The translations under genes were made by a program, and so were the position numbers. The notes under the pieces are model-generated. The model did not search any database. It had not been told where the DNA came from and saw only the letters and a list, made by a program, of their open reading frames with translations. From a bacterium (GTDB lineage: Bacteria; JAHJDO01), in the NCBI GenBank assembly GCA_030652805.1, contig JAUSPT010000024.1, forward strand, positions 37,050 to 101,049: a DNA stretch of 64,000 nt. The letters run 5' to 3'. Below are positions 1-10,230 of the stretch, piece by piece (the stretch's first letter is position 1; the number at the start of each line of letters is the position of its first letter).

Positions 1-210
1 CTTTCAGCATGGACAGACCTTTTTATATATCCCGGATATAAATTTAAAGTAGTGAACGCTATTATTACAAACTTTCATCTTCCAAAGTCAACGCTATTAA
101 TTTTAATACATGCTTTTGCGGGCAGAAAACTTATAACAAAGACATACAAAGAGGCAATTAAAAAGGAGTACAGGTTCTATAGTTATGGAGATGTGACGTT
201 TGTCACATAA
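1..210 (+). CDS. queA: tRNA preQ1(34) S-adenosylmethionine ribosyltransferase-isomerase, C-terminal end (partial)
   Basis: The first 69 codons are open and end at a TAA at 208-210; the 5' part lies outside the window. The reading frame starts inside the family's [10 protein letters not shown]-type motif and continues with [11 protein letters not shown], an AFAG motif and a closing YRFYSYGD block, the usual end of QueA. QueA transfers the ribosyl part of SAM to preQ1 in tRNA to make epoxyqueuosine. About 65 bases and a new promoter separate it from the next gene, so it probably closes an upstream operon. Family assignment is firm; only the tail is visible. Confidence 0.9.
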   Translation, partial: LSAWTDLFIYPGYKFKVVNAIITNFHLPKSTLLILIHAFAGRKLITKTYKEAIKKEYRFYSYGDVTFVT

Positions 211-214
211 TAAC

Positions 215-242
215 TTGACAATCAATAGCCAATAACTATAAT
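215..242 (+). promoter_or_regulatory. Consensus sigma-70 promoter of the fab operon
   Basis: TTGACA (215-220) and TATAAT (237-242) are both exact consensus hexamers, separated by 16 bases. Transcription would start near 249, giving a leader of about 25 bases before fabG. It sits directly after the queA stop codon, so fabG-acpP-fabF probably forms its own transcription unit. Confidence 0.8.
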
Positions 243-274
243 GCCAGCGATGAATTAAGAAATTGGGAGGAAGC

Positions 275-1015
275 ATGAAGCTTGGTGGAAAAACAGCAGT
301 TGTAACTGGTTCAGCTCAGGGTATTGGAAAGGAAATAGCGTGTAGTCTGGCAAAGGAGGGCGCAAATGTTGTAGTTTCCGATATAGATCTTGAACTTGCA
401 GAACAAACAGCAGCCGAGATAAGAAAAATGGGAAGAGAAACGCTGGTTATAAAAGCTGATGTTTCTATGCCAGAGGAAGCTGCAAACATTATAGAAAAAA
501 CGATTGACAAATTAGGAAGCCTGGATATACTCATCAACAATGCTGGAATAACCAGGGACAACTTTATTTTACGCATGAAGGATGAGGACTGGGATAAGGT
601 GTTAGCAATAAATCTTAAGGGGACATTTAACTGTATTAAAGCGGCTGCAAAAGTTATGTTAAAGCAAAGAAAAGGCAAAATAGTAAACATGGCATCCATT
701 ATAGGATTAATAGGCAATGCTGGGCAGGCGAATTATGCTGCCTCTAAAGCAGGTGTAATTGCCCTAACCAAGTCCGCTGCCAAAGAATTCGGCTCAAGAG
801 GAATAACTGTTAATGCTATAGCACCTGGTTTTATAAGCACAAGAATGACAGAAGTGCTTAAAGAAGATACAAAACAAAAAATGCTGGGCAATATTCCTCT
901 AGGTAGATTTGGCTTACCCACTGATGTTGCAAATCTTGTTTTATTTCTTGTCTCTGATGAAGCAAATTACATCACAGGACAGGTAATTAATGTAGACGGT
1001 GGAATGGTAACTTGA
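275..1015 (+). CDS. fabG: 3-oxoacyl-[acyl-carrier-protein] reductase
   Basis: A 246-residue short-chain dehydrogenase that reduces 3-oxoacyl-ACP with NADPH in fatty acid elongation. The N-terminus has the Rossmann motif TGSAQGIG, the middle has NNAGI, and the catalytic Ser141, Tyr154 and Lys158 lie in the expected spacing. The C-terminus has the family's INVDGGM motif. An in-frame TTG exists at 263, but the ATG at 275 is preferred because GGGAGG at 265-270 gives it a good ribosome binding site. It is followed after 28 bases by acpP and then fabF, a classic fab gene order, which separates it from generic SDR oxidoreductases. Confidence 0.95.
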   Translation: MKLGGKTAVVTGSAQGIGKEIACSLAKEGANVVVSDIDLELAEQTAAEIRKMGRETLVIKADVSMPEEAANIIEKTIDKLGSLDILINNAGITRDNFILRMKDEDWDKVLAINLKGTFNCIKAAAKVMLKQRKGKIVNMASIIGLIGNAGQANYAASKAGVIALTKSAAKEFGSRGITVNAIAPGFISTRMTEVLKEDTKQKMLGNIPLGRFGLPTDVANLVLFLVSDEANYITGQVINVDGGMVT

Positions 1016-1043
1016 AGTTTTCAAAAAAAGGAGGAGATTGAGT

Positions 1044-1277
1044 ATGTCAAGTGAAAAAAGAGTGAAAGAGATTATTGTTGAACAGCTTGGTGTAAAGCCG
1101 GAAGAGGTTACTAATGAGGCATCTTTTGTTGATGATTTAGGCGCAGATTCATTAGATACAGTAGAACTTGTTATGGCACTTGAAGAGGAATTTGACATTG
1201 AAATACCCGATGAAGATGCAGAAAAGATTGTTACAGTTGTCGATGCGACAAACTACATAGATAAGCACGTCCAATAA
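1044..1277 (+). CDS. acpP: Acyl carrier protein
   Basis: A 77-residue acidic acyl carrier protein. Ser36 in the GADSLDTVE motif is the attachment site for 4'-phosphopantetheine, which AcpS (encoded at 61844 in this window) would add. Length and helix pattern match AcpP. The start is the ATG at 1044, preceded by AAGGAGGAG; an in-frame TTG at 1038 lies inside that binding site and is unlikely to be used. It lies between fabG and fabF as in many bacteria. Confidence 0.96.
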   Translation: MSSEKRVKEIIVEQLGVKPEEVTNEASFVDDLGADSLDTVELVMALEEEFDIEIPDEDAEKIVTVVDATNYIDKHVQ

Positions 1278-1296
1278 GAGCATTTCGGTTATAGTC

Positions 1297-2538
1297 ATGG
1301 AGAAAAATAGGGTTGTTATAACAGGTATAGGGGCGGTAACGCCTGTTGGTAATAATCCTGATATTTTTTGGAAAAACATATGCGATGGAAAGAGCGGGGT
1401 AGATCGCATCAGCTTGTTTGATCCATCAGATTTTGATAGCAAGATAGCTGGACAGATTAAAGATTTTGATTCTTCTATGTATCTTAGCCAAAAAGATATA
1501 AAAAGGATGGATCGTTTTGTGCAATTTGCTGTTGCCTGTAGTAAAATGGCTTTAGAGAATAGTGGATTAGATACAGATAAAGAGGATAAGAGCAGAATAG
1601 GTGTTCTTATAGGTTCTGGGATTGGCGGATTAAAGGTAATTGAAGATCAGCACAATGTGCTCTTGCAGAAAGGCCCTTCAAGGGTATCTCCTTTTCTTAT
1701 TCCGATGTTGATAATAGACATGGCTAGTGGACAAGTTGCAATTCAATTTGGTCTTAAAGGTCCGAATTTTGCGATTGCTACTGCGTGCGCTTCCGGCTCT
1801 CATGCAATAGGAGAGGCTTTTAGGATTATTCAAAGAGGAGAAGCAGATATAATGATAGCAGGGGGAACAGAGACTGCAATAACTCCTATTGGTGTTGCCG
1901 GCTTCTGTAAGATGAAGGCTCTTTCTACAAGAAATGATAAGCCTGAGAAAGCAAGCAGACCATTTGACAGGGATAGAGATGGTTTTGTAATTGGGGAAGG
2001 AGCAGGTATTCTGCTTCTTGAAGATTTGGATCATGCAACAAGGAGAGGTGCATACATTTATGCAGAATTAGCAGGTTTTGGTATGACTGCTGATGCATAT
2101 CATATAACATCTCCATCTCCTGAGGGTGAGGGAGCTGCGCAAGCAATGAAATTGGCTTTGGACGATGCGACGCTAAATCCTGAAGATATTGATTACATTA
2201 ATGCACATGGCACTTCAACCCCTTTCAATGACAGATGTGAGACAAAGGCTATTAAAACTGTATTCGGCAAGTATGCAAAAAACATACCTGTGAGTTCAAC
2301 GAAATCTATGACGGGTCATCTTTTAGGAGCGAGTGGAGGGGTTGAATTGATAACATGTGTCTTAAGCATAAAGCATGGCATTATTACTCCAACTATAAAC
2401 TATGAAAATCCGGATCCTGAATGTGATCTTGATTATGTGCCTAATACTGCGAGAGAATGCAAGGTTCAATATGCGATGTCAAATTCATTTGGTTTTGGCG
2501 GTCATAATTCAGCTTTAGTTGTAAAGAAATTTGAATAA
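1297..2538 (+). CDS. fabF: 3-oxoacyl-[acyl-carrier-protein] synthase II
   Basis: A 413-residue condensing enzyme that extends acyl-ACP with malonyl-ACP. The Cys-His-His triad is visible: Cys164 in [13 protein letters not shown], His304 in [11 protein letters not shown] and His341 in [11 protein letters not shown]. Length and residue numbering match E. coli FabF closely, and two histidines (not His-Asn) exclude FabH. It closes the fabG-acpP-fabF unit. The binding site before the ATG at 1297 is weak, but the N-terminal [12 protein letters not shown] strand starts where expected. Confidence 0.96.
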   Translation: MEKNRVVITGIGAVTPVGNNPDIFWKNICDGKSGVDRISLFDPSDFDSKIAGQIKDFDSSMYLSQKDIKRMDRFVQFAVACSKMALENSGLDTDKEDKSRIGVLIGSGIGGLKVIEDQHNVLLQKGPSRVSPFLIPMLIIDMASGQVAIQFGLKGPNFAIATACASGSHAIGEAFRIIQRGEADIMIAGGTETAITPIGVAGFCKMKALSTRNDKPEKASRPFDRDRDGFVIGEGAGILLLEDLDHATRRGAYIYAELAGFGMTADAYHITSPSPEGEGAAQAMKLALDDATLNPEDIDYINAHGTSTPFNDRCETKAIKTVFGKYAKNIPVSSTKSMTGHLLGASGGVELITCVLSIKHGIITPTINYENPDPECDLDYVPNTARECKVQYAMSNSFGFGGHNSALVVKKFE

Positions 2539-2572
2539 TGATGATTTCTAAAATTTCAAGGAGACAATAGTT

Positions 2573-4486
2573 ATGAAAAAACTTTCAATATTCTTATTAA
2601 TATTTTCAGTAATCTTAACCAGTGTAACTCCTGCATATAGTTGGCCGTGGTCCAGAAATCGTCGTCCGCTTCCGCCCAAAACAGCAACAATCCAAGGCAG
2701 AGTAACAAATTCCCTAACAAATCAAGCCATATCCGGCGCAGCAGTCCGAGCAGGCAGTTACAGAGCCAGTACAAATGCAAATGGGCAGTATGTAATAAAA
2801 AATATTAATGTATGGTTCTGGGGAAGAATATATAGAGTAAGCGCATCAGCAAATGGATATTACTCAAGTTCTAAATGGATATATGTGAGAGCAGGAAGAA
2901 CATACACATTAAACTTCAGATTAAGACCCAAAAAACCGCTAATATTAGTCAAGATAACTTCCCCTGAAGACAATTCATACATAAGCGGGTCAAGCTTAGA
3001 TGTAAAAGTAGCATGGCAGGGCAGAGCAGGAATAATAGACTTATATTTAGATAATAGTTTAGCTGGAAGCTACAGAACATGGCGCTGGTGGCATAGAACA
3101 GGAATTCATACATTTAAAATAGACATTTCAGTTCAACAAGATGGAGAGCACAAGCTCAAAGCAATAGCATACAGATCACACATGAGAAAAGGCTACAAAG
3201 CAGAGTCTAAAGAGATAACATTCGTGTTAGATAACACCTCCCCTGTAATTTCAGCTCTATTACCAGAAGATAACGCTTTAATTAACAACAACCAGCCAGA
3301 GATCTCAGCAGTGTTGTCGGATGCTACAAGCGGGATTGGCAAAGAGACAATCATATTGAAACTTGATGATGCAGAAGTGACTTCAGCTTATGATGAGGTA
3401 ACAGGGGAACTAAGTTATACACCAGAAACAGCGCTTGAAGACGGAATTCATACAGTTTCTATTGAGGTAAAGGATAGAGCGGAAAATGAAGCAAGTGCAA
3501 GCTCAACATTTAGAGTGGAAACAGACACAACACCGCCAAGCATAACTGATTTATCTCCAAAAGACGCTTCCACAATCTACTACACAACGCCAAAAATCTC
3601 AGTAAAATATTCTGATGATAAATCAGGTATAGATAAAACCACAGTAAAGATGTTGGTAAACGCAGTAGATGTAACAGCAAGCAGTATAATTACAGATGAA
3701 GGTATTTCGTACAAACCTACAGAAGAACTCACAGAAGGCGGAGTAACAGTAAATATAGAGGTGAAAGACAAGGCAGGGAATCTAGCAACGAAGGAATTTA
3801 GTTTTGAGATAAAGATATTGACAGCGGAAGATCTTTTGCAGGCAGTAAAGAATAATCACGACTCAATTACCAGTATGAAGACAGACTATACTGTTGAATC
3901 GTTGTTAAATTCAGAGCCTGTTCTTGAGACGCAGTATGTAAGGTGTTTTTACAAAGACCCTTCAAAAACGAAGTTATATACTTATGAAGATTCAGATATG
4001 ACAAACAAGCTGAGTATATTAATAATGGATGATACAAGCATATACGATGTAGATCCAAACACAGGAGATATAGACGAAGTAAATACTTTTGAAGCAGAGG
4101 GGCTTGGAATTGAGTTTGAAGCATACGGTGATACAGAACTGTTTTTTGAATCTCATGACGTAACCAGTGAGACAATAGATGGAATGAGTGGCATAGGAGA
4201 AATAACAGCAGTCCCTGAGAATGCCAATGATACCTATTCCAAGATAAAGTTAAAAATAGATTATCCCAAAGAGATTATCGTAGGAATGTCTTTTTATGAC
4301 AATGATGATGAATATATAAGCGGATTTGAGGTAGTTGAAGCTGTAGAGATTGACGGTATCTGGGTTCCAAAGAAAGTAATTGAAACACCTGCGTTAGAAG
4401 GGATGCAGGTTATTCAAACATACAGTAACATTGAAATAAATGTTGATATTCCTAATGACGCATTTGATCCGGGAAAGCAGTTATGA
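2573..4486 (+). CDS. Secreted multidomain protein: carboxypeptidase-regulatory-like and Ig-like domains, LolA-like C-terminus
   Basis: A 637-residue exported protein of unknown specific role. Residues 1-23 are a signal peptide ending AYS. Residues 35-118 look like a carboxypeptidase regulatory-like beta domain (GRVTNSLTNQAISGA pattern). Residues 120-400 hold about three Ig-like beta domains of the kind seen in bacterial surface proteins, with recurring DNTSPVIS/DTTPPSIT joints. The last 220 residues (from about 415) resemble outer-membrane lipoprotein-sorting or LolA-like proteins. The ATG at 2573 follows AAGGAGAC. Its stop overlaps the next start by four bases, so it is coupled to another secreted protein. 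Function is inferred only at domain level. Confidence 0.7.
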   Translation: MKKLSIFLLIFSVILTSVTPAYSWPWSRNRRPLPPKTATIQGRVTNSLTNQAISGAAVRAGSYRASTNANGQYVIKNINVWFWGRIYRVSASANGYYSSSKWIYVRAGRTYTLNFRLRPKKPLILVKITSPEDNSYISGSSLDVKVAWQGRAGIIDLYLDNSLAGSYRTWRWWHRTGIHTFKIDISVQQDGEHKLKAIAYRSHMRKGYKAESKEITFVLDNTSPVISALLPEDNALINNNQPEISAVLSDATSGIGKETIILKLDDAEVTSAYDEVTGELSYTPETALEDGIHTVSIEVKDRAENEASASSTFRVETDTTPPSITDLSPKDASTIYYTTPKISVKYSDDKSGIDKTTVKMLVNAVDVTASSIITDEGISYKPTEELTEGGVTVNIEVKDKAGNLATKEFSFEIKILTAEDLLQAVKNNHDSITSMKTDYTVESLLNSEPVLETQYVRCFYKDPSKTKLYTYEDSDMTNKLSILIMDDTSIYDVDPNTGDIDEVNTFEAEGLGIEFEAYGDTELFFESHDVTSETIDGMSGIGEITAVPENANDTYSKIKLKIDYPKEIIVGMSFYDNDDEYISGFEVVEAVEIDGIWVPKKVIETPALEGMQVIQTYSNIEINVDIPNDAFDPGKQL

Positions 4487-5466
4487 AAAAAATTAGTTTA
4501 TTACTATTTATACTCACAATATGTTTAGCTGTAACTATACCTTCTTACGCAAAAAGGCTAAAAGGATGTGATTATGTAAGTTATCATAGTCCCTGCTGGA
4601 TGCCTGATTCAAAACATATCGTGTACATAAAACATATAAGTCATCACAAGTATCGTTATGGCTGGCTGGCTGCGGTGAGCAAGAGCGGAGATTTATGGGT
4701 GGGAAACGATTATTATATCTACAAGATGAATGTAGAGACGAAAAAAGAAGAGATAATTAAAAAATATTTTTCAAAGGTAGATCAGATAAAGTCTAAGTAT
4801 GAGTATTTTGTTGACGAGAACGGAAAAGCAAAGAGATTTCCATATAAAATGGAATCTTTTAAGATAGATTGTTCTAAAGACGGGAAATGGATATGTTTTA
4901 ATTCGGGGACGTTGCATCTTTTAAGCGCAGACGGAAAGATATTAAAAAAACTGCCTGTAGCTGGTGGCATCCCCAAATTTTCCCCGGATGGCAAAAGAAT
5001 ACTTTACGGTGTTTCTAGTGATGTAAGAACACATGAAGGAAAATATGTATGCAAGAAAGACGATTTAAGACTGATAGATGTAGATGGAGAAAATGACAGA
5101 TTATTGGTTGAAAATGCTACACATGGCATCTGGCATCCAAGCGGAGAGAAAATAGGATATCACAGAGAAAAAGATAAAATAGATTTCTGGACAGTAAATG
5201 TTGATGGAACGAATAAAAAAGCCGAGTTCAAAGCAAATTGTTATCCATGTGATTGGTCGCCTGATGGTGGGTATATAAACACTGTGGGAAGATTTCTCGA
5301 TATGCAAGGAAAGAGAATGAAGACAGGTTTTAAAAGTATTCCCTCATATGGAAAATTTTCACCTGATGGACTCAAAATGGTTGGAGAAAGTTTAGGCATA
5401 ACTTTCTCCAAAATTGGAGACGAAAAAGAAACGGTATTGCTTAAAGATTATTCAAAGGAATATTAA
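4483..5466 (+). CDS. Secreted TolB-like beta-propeller protein
   Basis: A 327-residue exported protein with a signal peptide at 1-23 (ends SYA). The rest has repeated WMPDSKHIVYI, FSPDGKRILYG, WHPSGEKIGYH and WSPDGGYINT motifs, one per propeller blade, as in TolB/WD40-like (PD40) proteins. Such propellers are usually binding scaffolds; no catalytic signature is visible. The start codon overlaps the preceding stop (ATGA), so the two exported proteins are likely translated together. Specific partner unknown. Confidence 0.75.
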   Translation: MKKISLLLFILTICLAVTIPSYAKRLKGCDYVSYHSPCWMPDSKHIVYIKHISHHKYRYGWLAAVSKSGDLWVGNDYYIYKMNVETKKEEIIKKYFSKVDQIKSKYEYFVDENGKAKRFPYKMESFKIDCSKDGKWICFNSGTLHLLSADGKILKKLPVAGGIPKFSPDGKRILYGVSSDVRTHEGKYVCKKDDLRLIDVDGENDRLLVENATHGIWHPSGEKIGYHREKDKIDFWTVNVDGTNKKAEFKANCYPCDWSPDGGYINTVGRFLDMQGKRMKTGFKSIPSYGKFSPDGLKMVGESLGITFSKIGDEKETVLLKDYSKEY

Positions 5467-5481
5467 ATACGGGAGAGAAAG

Positions 5482-8187
5482 ATGAGAAATAAGAGATTTA
5501 ATTTTCTAATAATATTATTGTGTACGATGTTTTTGTTCACATCTTTTTCAATAGAGGCAGACCAATTATACACAACGGAAACTGCTTGGGAGGATAATCT
5601 GGATGTTTACCGTCCTTGTCCTGTATTATTCCTTCACGGTTTTGCAGCAGGTTCGCCGGAAACATGGCAAAAGGTAGTAGATAACCTTAAAACTCATCAT
5701 TTTGATTTCTATTATAGGGGAGAGAAGTATGGACACAGTTTTGGTAATAAAGTTAGTCCGTATCTAGAATCTATTCAATTCTTCAATGAAGCTGATGAAC
5801 CGGTGGTAGGCAAGAACAACTCCGTAGATACATACAAAGCGGGAGACTGTTATGTGGACAGAGGCTTGAGGGATATAAATGATCCGGGTGGAGCTAATAA
5901 GGTTTACTATTGGCTGCACAAACGTGTTCCAGATGGTGTTAATGACAGATTATCTTTTCTTGATAAGGAATCCACTCCAATAATTGGGACTTATACAGTT
6001 GACAGTGAAAAGCCAAAGGTAAACATGATTTGCCACAGTCTGGGAGGATTGTCTGCAAGGCAGTTTTTGAAACAGTATGGGGATGAAAATGTGGCGAAGC
6101 TGATAACCGTGGGCACTCCTCATTTAGGCTCTCCTCTTGCTGCAGCGGCGCATGGTGGATATGTGGGAACTCAGCTTATAGCCAAGGCAATTGCATCTAC
6201 ATTCTATATTCCAAGACTATCAAAAATTCTAATTCCAAAGATTGAGGGAGCCTCATTATGGCCGCCAAAGATTAAGATAGGCATCAGAAAATCCACTTTT
6301 ACTTCCTATGTTTCAGGTATAAAAAACACACGCGTTAATCTTCCTGATTTAGCAGATATTGATATTCAGGGAGACGCAGTAAGCGATTTGGTACCCGGAT
6401 GTGAATTTTTAAATCAGCTAAATAGTTCTGTTCCTGGCGGTCCGAAATATTACTGCGTTTACGGGCAGTATTCTGCAATTCCATATATTCATATTGGAGT
6501 CAATGCGATAGGTGGAGATATGGTAGTTCCTGTAGCCAGCCAGAGAGCCGATGGAGTGGGAATTCCATGGAAGGAAATGAAGAGGATTTATACATATCAT
6601 TCAAACGAAGGAGCCACTTTAGCGGAGAATGATTGTAAAACTCTTTTAGGATTCCTTGATGATACAGAACCAGTCCTTGACTTAGTCCGAGTTTTAGAAT
6701 CAAAAGACATAAATCTTTCAACGCTTCCTGAAAGGCCGGAAGGAGATTGGGACAATGAAGACACTGACTGGAGACAGCACTCAGCAGGTGGAAGTGTAAT
6801 AGAACTGGATATATTGAAATATGGCAAGGTTTACATCGAAGGTAAAGTTGACAACGAATATCTTCCTGCAACAAGTGAAGTAAAGATAGCAGTTTTTAAA
6901 AGGGATAAAAATCAATCAGCCACTTATGATGAAGATGAATTAGAATACTGGGGGTATGAATCTGATGATTTTGGCTATGTAACAAAGAAATGGAGTAATC
7001 TTGAAGAAGCAAAAGAGACTAGATGTTTAAAGCCTTATGCAAATCAGATACCAGCACCAGCAGGATTCAGATATAAGGTAGAATTTAATTTTAAAGACCC
7101 AGATAAACCAGAACCTGGAATATATGAAGCAAAAGTCTTCGTTGAAAACCCAGCAGGCTTGAAATCAGAGGTAAAATCTTTAAAAGTAACGTTTTTTGAC
7201 AGTAGCACAGGATTAGATTGCGGATATTGGAATGGTAGTTTTGCCTTTATCCATAAAAATGCCTATGAACCGCCTATGATTTATAAACATCCAAATTATG
7301 AGCTAATAGATATAGAGTGTCCAGAGTTGTTGCCTTTACGTGGTAATTACTTAAGTGATAAATGGTATTATGATGGTGATAGTTGGAATGAGATCTATGA
7401 GCCAGACTGGGGTGAAGGGGATTGGAGTGATAGAGGGACAAGCTCTATACAAACCACAGGTAATGAACCTTATGGTAAAATAACTAAATTAGGTAAAGAG
7501 ATAAACGTCGATGGCGAAAACAGATATTATTTTAAAGCGCGCATTTGGCTTCTTTCTGGTGGAGTATGGAGTTATACTGACCATATAGGTGGTTATGTTT
7601 ATGATGGACAGTGCTATGAAGAGGGATGGGCGTACGCTAGTGGAGGAGTACAAGGTGCATGGAAATGGGGCAATGATATATGTTATTTAGCGGCACATGG
7701 TACTTCTCATGGTACTTATGCTATGTATTGTAAAAATGGGGTTTATTTAGGTACAAGTTTATTCTCATATCGTGGAATTGGTCTTACAGTTTGTCCCAAT
7801 TTAGTTTATGCAAGAGCTACTTCTTATTATGCACGGGCTGATTATGGTCTTGCTAGACCAGATGGAATAATAACCTTAGAGAGGATAGGTCATATACCTC
7901 CTTATTATGGCTCTTATCACGCTTTGTCTAATGGTTGTTTGCGAATTAAAAGCACTTCTCAACGTCAATATGAGTATTATATTGATGCTGTAAAAAATAG
8001 TGGCACTTACTCTTTGCCTCAATATAACGGATATGAGTTTAGCGGCATAAGTTTCTATCGTAACAGTGGGAATGAAGTTATTGCGATAGTAAGTAGTTGG
8101 CAACATCCTGATGAAGATATGACAAGAATAATGAGCTTTAATCCCATAACAAATAGCTGGACAGATTATGGAGAAGTTCCGTGGTAA
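5482..8187 (+). CDS. Secreted alpha/beta-hydrolase (lipase-like) with long C-terminal extension
   Basis: A 901-residue exported protein. After a signal peptide (about 1-26) comes an alpha/beta-hydrolase: the oxyanion motif LFLHGF at 50-55 and the nucleophile elbow CHSLGG with Ser186, then TVGTPHLGSP, typical of triacylglycerol lipases and PGAP1-like esterases. A later H-S-N-E segment near residue 373 may supply the histidine. From about 430 on there are beta-rich segments, including an Ig-like region, and an aromatic (Tyr/Trp-rich) C-terminal domain of unknown type. It follows two exported proteins at 15 bases, so the three may act together at the cell surface. Substrate is not predictable. 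Confidence 0.75.
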   Translation: MRNKRFNFLIILLCTMFLFTSFSIEADQLYTTETAWEDNLDVYRPCPVLFLHGFAAGSPETWQKVVDNLKTHHFDFYYRGEKYGHSFGNKVSPYLESIQFFNEADEPVVGKNNSVDTYKAGDCYVDRGLRDINDPGGANKVYYWLHKRVPDGVNDRLSFLDKESTPIIGTYTVDSEKPKVNMICHSLGGLSARQFLKQYGDENVAKLITVGTPHLGSPLAAAAHGGYVGTQLIAKAIASTFYIPRLSKILIPKIEGASLWPPKIKIGIRKSTFTSYVSGIKNTRVNLPDLADIDIQGDAVSDLVPGCEFLNQLNSSVPGGPKYYCVYGQYSAIPYIHIGVNAIGGDMVVPVASQRADGVGIPWKEMKRIYTYHSNEGATLAENDCKTLLGFLDDTEPVLDLVRVLESKDINLSTLPERPEGDWDNEDTDWRQHSAGGSVIELDILKYGKVYIEGKVDNEYLPATSEVKIAVFKRDKNQSATYDEDELEYWGYESDDFGYVTKKWSNLEEAKETRCLKPYANQIPAPAGFRYKVEFNFKDPDKPEPGIYEAKVFVENPAGLKSEVKSLKVTFFDSSTGLDCGYWNGSFAFIHKNAYEPPMIYKHPNYELIDIECPELLPLRGNYLSDKWYYDGDSWNEIYEPDWGEGDWSDRGTSSIQTTGNEPYGKITKLGKEINVDGENRYYFKARIWLLSGGVWSYTDHIGGYVYDGQCYEEGWAYASGGVQGAWKWGNDICYLAAHGTSHGTYAMYCKNGVYLGTSLFSYRGIGLTVCPNLVYARATSYYARADYGLARPDGIITLERIGHIPPYYGSYHALSNGCLRIKSTSQRQYEYYIDAVKNSGTYSLPQYNGYEFSGISFYRNSGNEVIAIVSSWQHPDEDMTRIMSFNPITNSWTDYGEVPW

Positions 8188-8273
8188 AGAAAATTGGAGG
8201 CATAACCCATTACAACGCTAACACTCGCAATGACTTGGCAGGATAGGAATAATTAACCTAAGGAGATAGACAT

Positions 8274-9413
8274 ATGGATTTTAGTTTAACAGAAGAACAG
8301 CAGATGATGCTTGAGGAAGTTAAGAAAGTTTGTAAAGAAAAAATAGCTCCAAGAGCAGAGGAGGTTGACGAAAAAGGTGAATTCCCGAAAGAGAACATTG
8401 ATCTTTTGGCCAATATGGATTTACTTGGGCTTGTTATCCCTGAGGAATATGGCGGTCTTGGCATGGGTTTTTTAACATGGGCTCTTGTTGCTGAGGAGAT
8501 TTCAAAAGCATGTGGAACAACAGGTCTTATTTTTGGAGCTAATTTGCTTTGTGTGTATCCACTGATGACTTTTGGCACAGAAGAGCAAAAGAAAAAATAT
8601 CTGCCGTCTCTGGCAAAGGATAAGCTCGCAGCGTTTGCTCTCACTGAGCCGGAAGCAGGCTCTGACGCTGGAAACGTCAAGACAACCGCAAAGCTTGAAG
8701 GAGATCAATATATAATAAATGGCAGAAAGATCTTTAATACGAATGGTGGAGAAGCAAGCATCTATATTATTATTGCAAGTACACATCCGGCTCAGGGGCC
8801 TCGCGGTCTGAGTGCGTTCATAGTCGAGGAAGACACTCCTGGATTTACAATAGGGCAAAAGTTTAACAAGATGGGGTTCAGTGCACTTCCGAATGTAGAA
8901 CTTGTTTTTGATGATTGTAAGGTGCCAAAAGAAAATCTATTATTAAAAGAAAGACGTGGTTTTCGAGTTGCAATGGAAACATTTGATGCAGGCAGAATCG
9001 GAGTTGGCATAGGCGCGCTTGGCATTGCTGAGGCAGCGTTCGAAGCCGCTCTCAAATACGCAAAGGAAAGAGTGCAATTTGGAAAGCCGATAGCCTCTTT
9101 TCAGGCGATTCAACATATTTTGGCTGATATGGCAACAGAGATTGAGGCAGTAAAATTGATACTTTATAAATCAGCATGGCTTAAGGACCAGAATCAGCCT
9201 TTTGAAAAATATGCTTCAATGGGAAAACTAAAGGCTTCAGAAGTTGCTATGCACGTATCTACAAAAGCTGTGCAGGTTTTTGGCGGATACGGATATATGA
9301 AGGAATATCCTGTGCAGAGGTATATGAGAGAAGCCAAACTGTTTGAAATAATAGAAGGCACCTCTGAAATCCAACGCAGTGTTATTGCAAACTTTTTATT
9401 AAAGGGACGTTAA
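8274..9413 (+). CDS. Acyl-CoA dehydrogenase (short-chain/butyryl-CoA type)
   Basis: A 379-residue FAD enzyme that introduces the 2,3 double bond into acyl-CoA. Motifs in order are PEEYGGLG, AFALTEPEAGSDAG (FAD/substrate loop), and the C-terminal FGGYGYMKEYPV and IEGTSEIQR. Glu361 directly before GTSE is in the position of the catalytic base in short-chain and butyryl-CoA dehydrogenases. Size equals Bcd. The start at 8274 has AAGGAG upstream. EtfB, its electron acceptor subunit, is encoded four bases downstream. Short-chain specificity is inferred from the placement of the glutamate. Confidence 0.92.
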   Translation: MDFSLTEEQQMMLEEVKKVCKEKIAPRAEEVDEKGEFPKENIDLLANMDLLGLVIPEEYGGLGMGFLTWALVAEEISKACGTTGLIFGANLLCVYPLMTFGTEEQKKKYLPSLAKDKLAAFALTEPEAGSDAGNVKTTAKLEGDQYIINGRKIFNTNGGEASIYIIIASTHPAQGPRGLSAFIVEEDTPGFTIGQKFNKMGFSALPNVELVFDDCKVPKENLLLKERRGFRVAMETFDAGRIGVGIGALGIAEAAFEAALKYAKERVQFGKPIASFQAIQHILADMATEIEAVKLILYKSAWLKDQNQPFEKYASMGKLKASEVAMHVSTKAVQVFGGYGYMKEYPVQRYMREAKLFEIIEGTSEIQRSVIANFLLKGR

Positions 9414-9416
9414 ATC

Positions 9417-10208
9417 ATGCAGTTCATTGTTTGTATAAAACAAGTTCCTGATACTGAAGAGATAAACAATGTTAAAATAGATTCCCAGACAAACACAATG
9501 ATTAGAGAAGGGATAAAGAATGTTATAAATCCCTTTGATGAGAACGCAATTGAGGAAGCTCTTAAGTTAAGAGAAAAATATGGAGGCAAGGTCACTGTTA
9601 TCAGCATGGGGCCTCCACAGGTAGAGGCTGCGCTTAAATCTGCTCTGGCAATGGGTGCAGATGAAGCGATACTTATTTGCGATAGAGCATTTGCTGGTTC
9701 AGATACACTTGCTACATCATACACATTGGCTCAAGCCATAAATAAAATAGGGAAGTTTGACATTGTATTATTTGGTAAACAGGCTATAGATGGTGATACT
9801 GCCCAGGTTGGACCTGGTGTTGCAGAACAGCTCGGTATAGCGCAAATAACATATGCCCGAAAAATAGAGATTAATGACAATATATTAAGGGCTGAGAGAG
9901 CATTAGAGAATTCTTTTGAGGTTGTAGAGGTAAAGCTTCCATGCGCGGTGACAGTTACAAAAGAGATTAATGAACCACGTTATGCTTCGATGAAGGGGCT
10001 TCTTATGGCAAGGAAAAAGCAGATTCATGTTTGGAGCGCTGAGGACTTGGATGTTGATAAGGACAAGATAGGGCTGGATGGTTCTCCTACTCAGGTAGTT
10101 AAAATATTCACTCCACAGACAAAACATGAAGGTGAAATTCTGGATGGGACATCTTCAGAAGTTGTAGATAAACTTGTTTCAAAATTAACAGAACATAAGC
10201 TTTTCTAA
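9417..10208 (+). CDS. etfB: Electron transfer flavoprotein subunit beta
   Basis: A 263-residue EtfB, which binds AMP and, in bifurcating types, a second FAD, and passes electrons from acyl-CoA dehydrogenase. It shows the MQFIVCIKQVPDT start, an NPFDENAIEEAL segment, GKQAIDGDTAQVGP and TVTKEINEPRYASMKG, all typical of EtfB. It begins four bases after the acyl-CoA dehydrogenase stop, so the two are an operon. The partner etfA is not next to it: two tRNA genes and a convergent permease follow. EtfA must be encoded elsewhere. Confidence 0.93.
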   Translation: MQFIVCIKQVPDTEEINNVKIDSQTNTMIREGIKNVINPFDENAIEEALKLREKYGGKVTVISMGPPQVEAALKSALAMGADEAILICDRAFAGSDTLATSYTLAQAINKIGKFDIVLFGKQAIDGDTAQVGPGVAEQLGIAQITYARKIEINDNILRAERALENSFEVVEVKLPCAVTVTKEINEPRYASMKGLLMARKKQIHVWSAEDLDVDKDKIGLDGSPTQVVKIFTPQTKHEGEILDGTSSEVVDKLVSKLTEHKLF

Positions 10209-10230
10209 TCTTTTATCCTCAAACTAACAT

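Noticed and set aside
8258-9055. Minus-strand open frames opposite the acyl-CoA dehydrogenase
   Set aside because: Antisense shadows of a well-defined enzyme.
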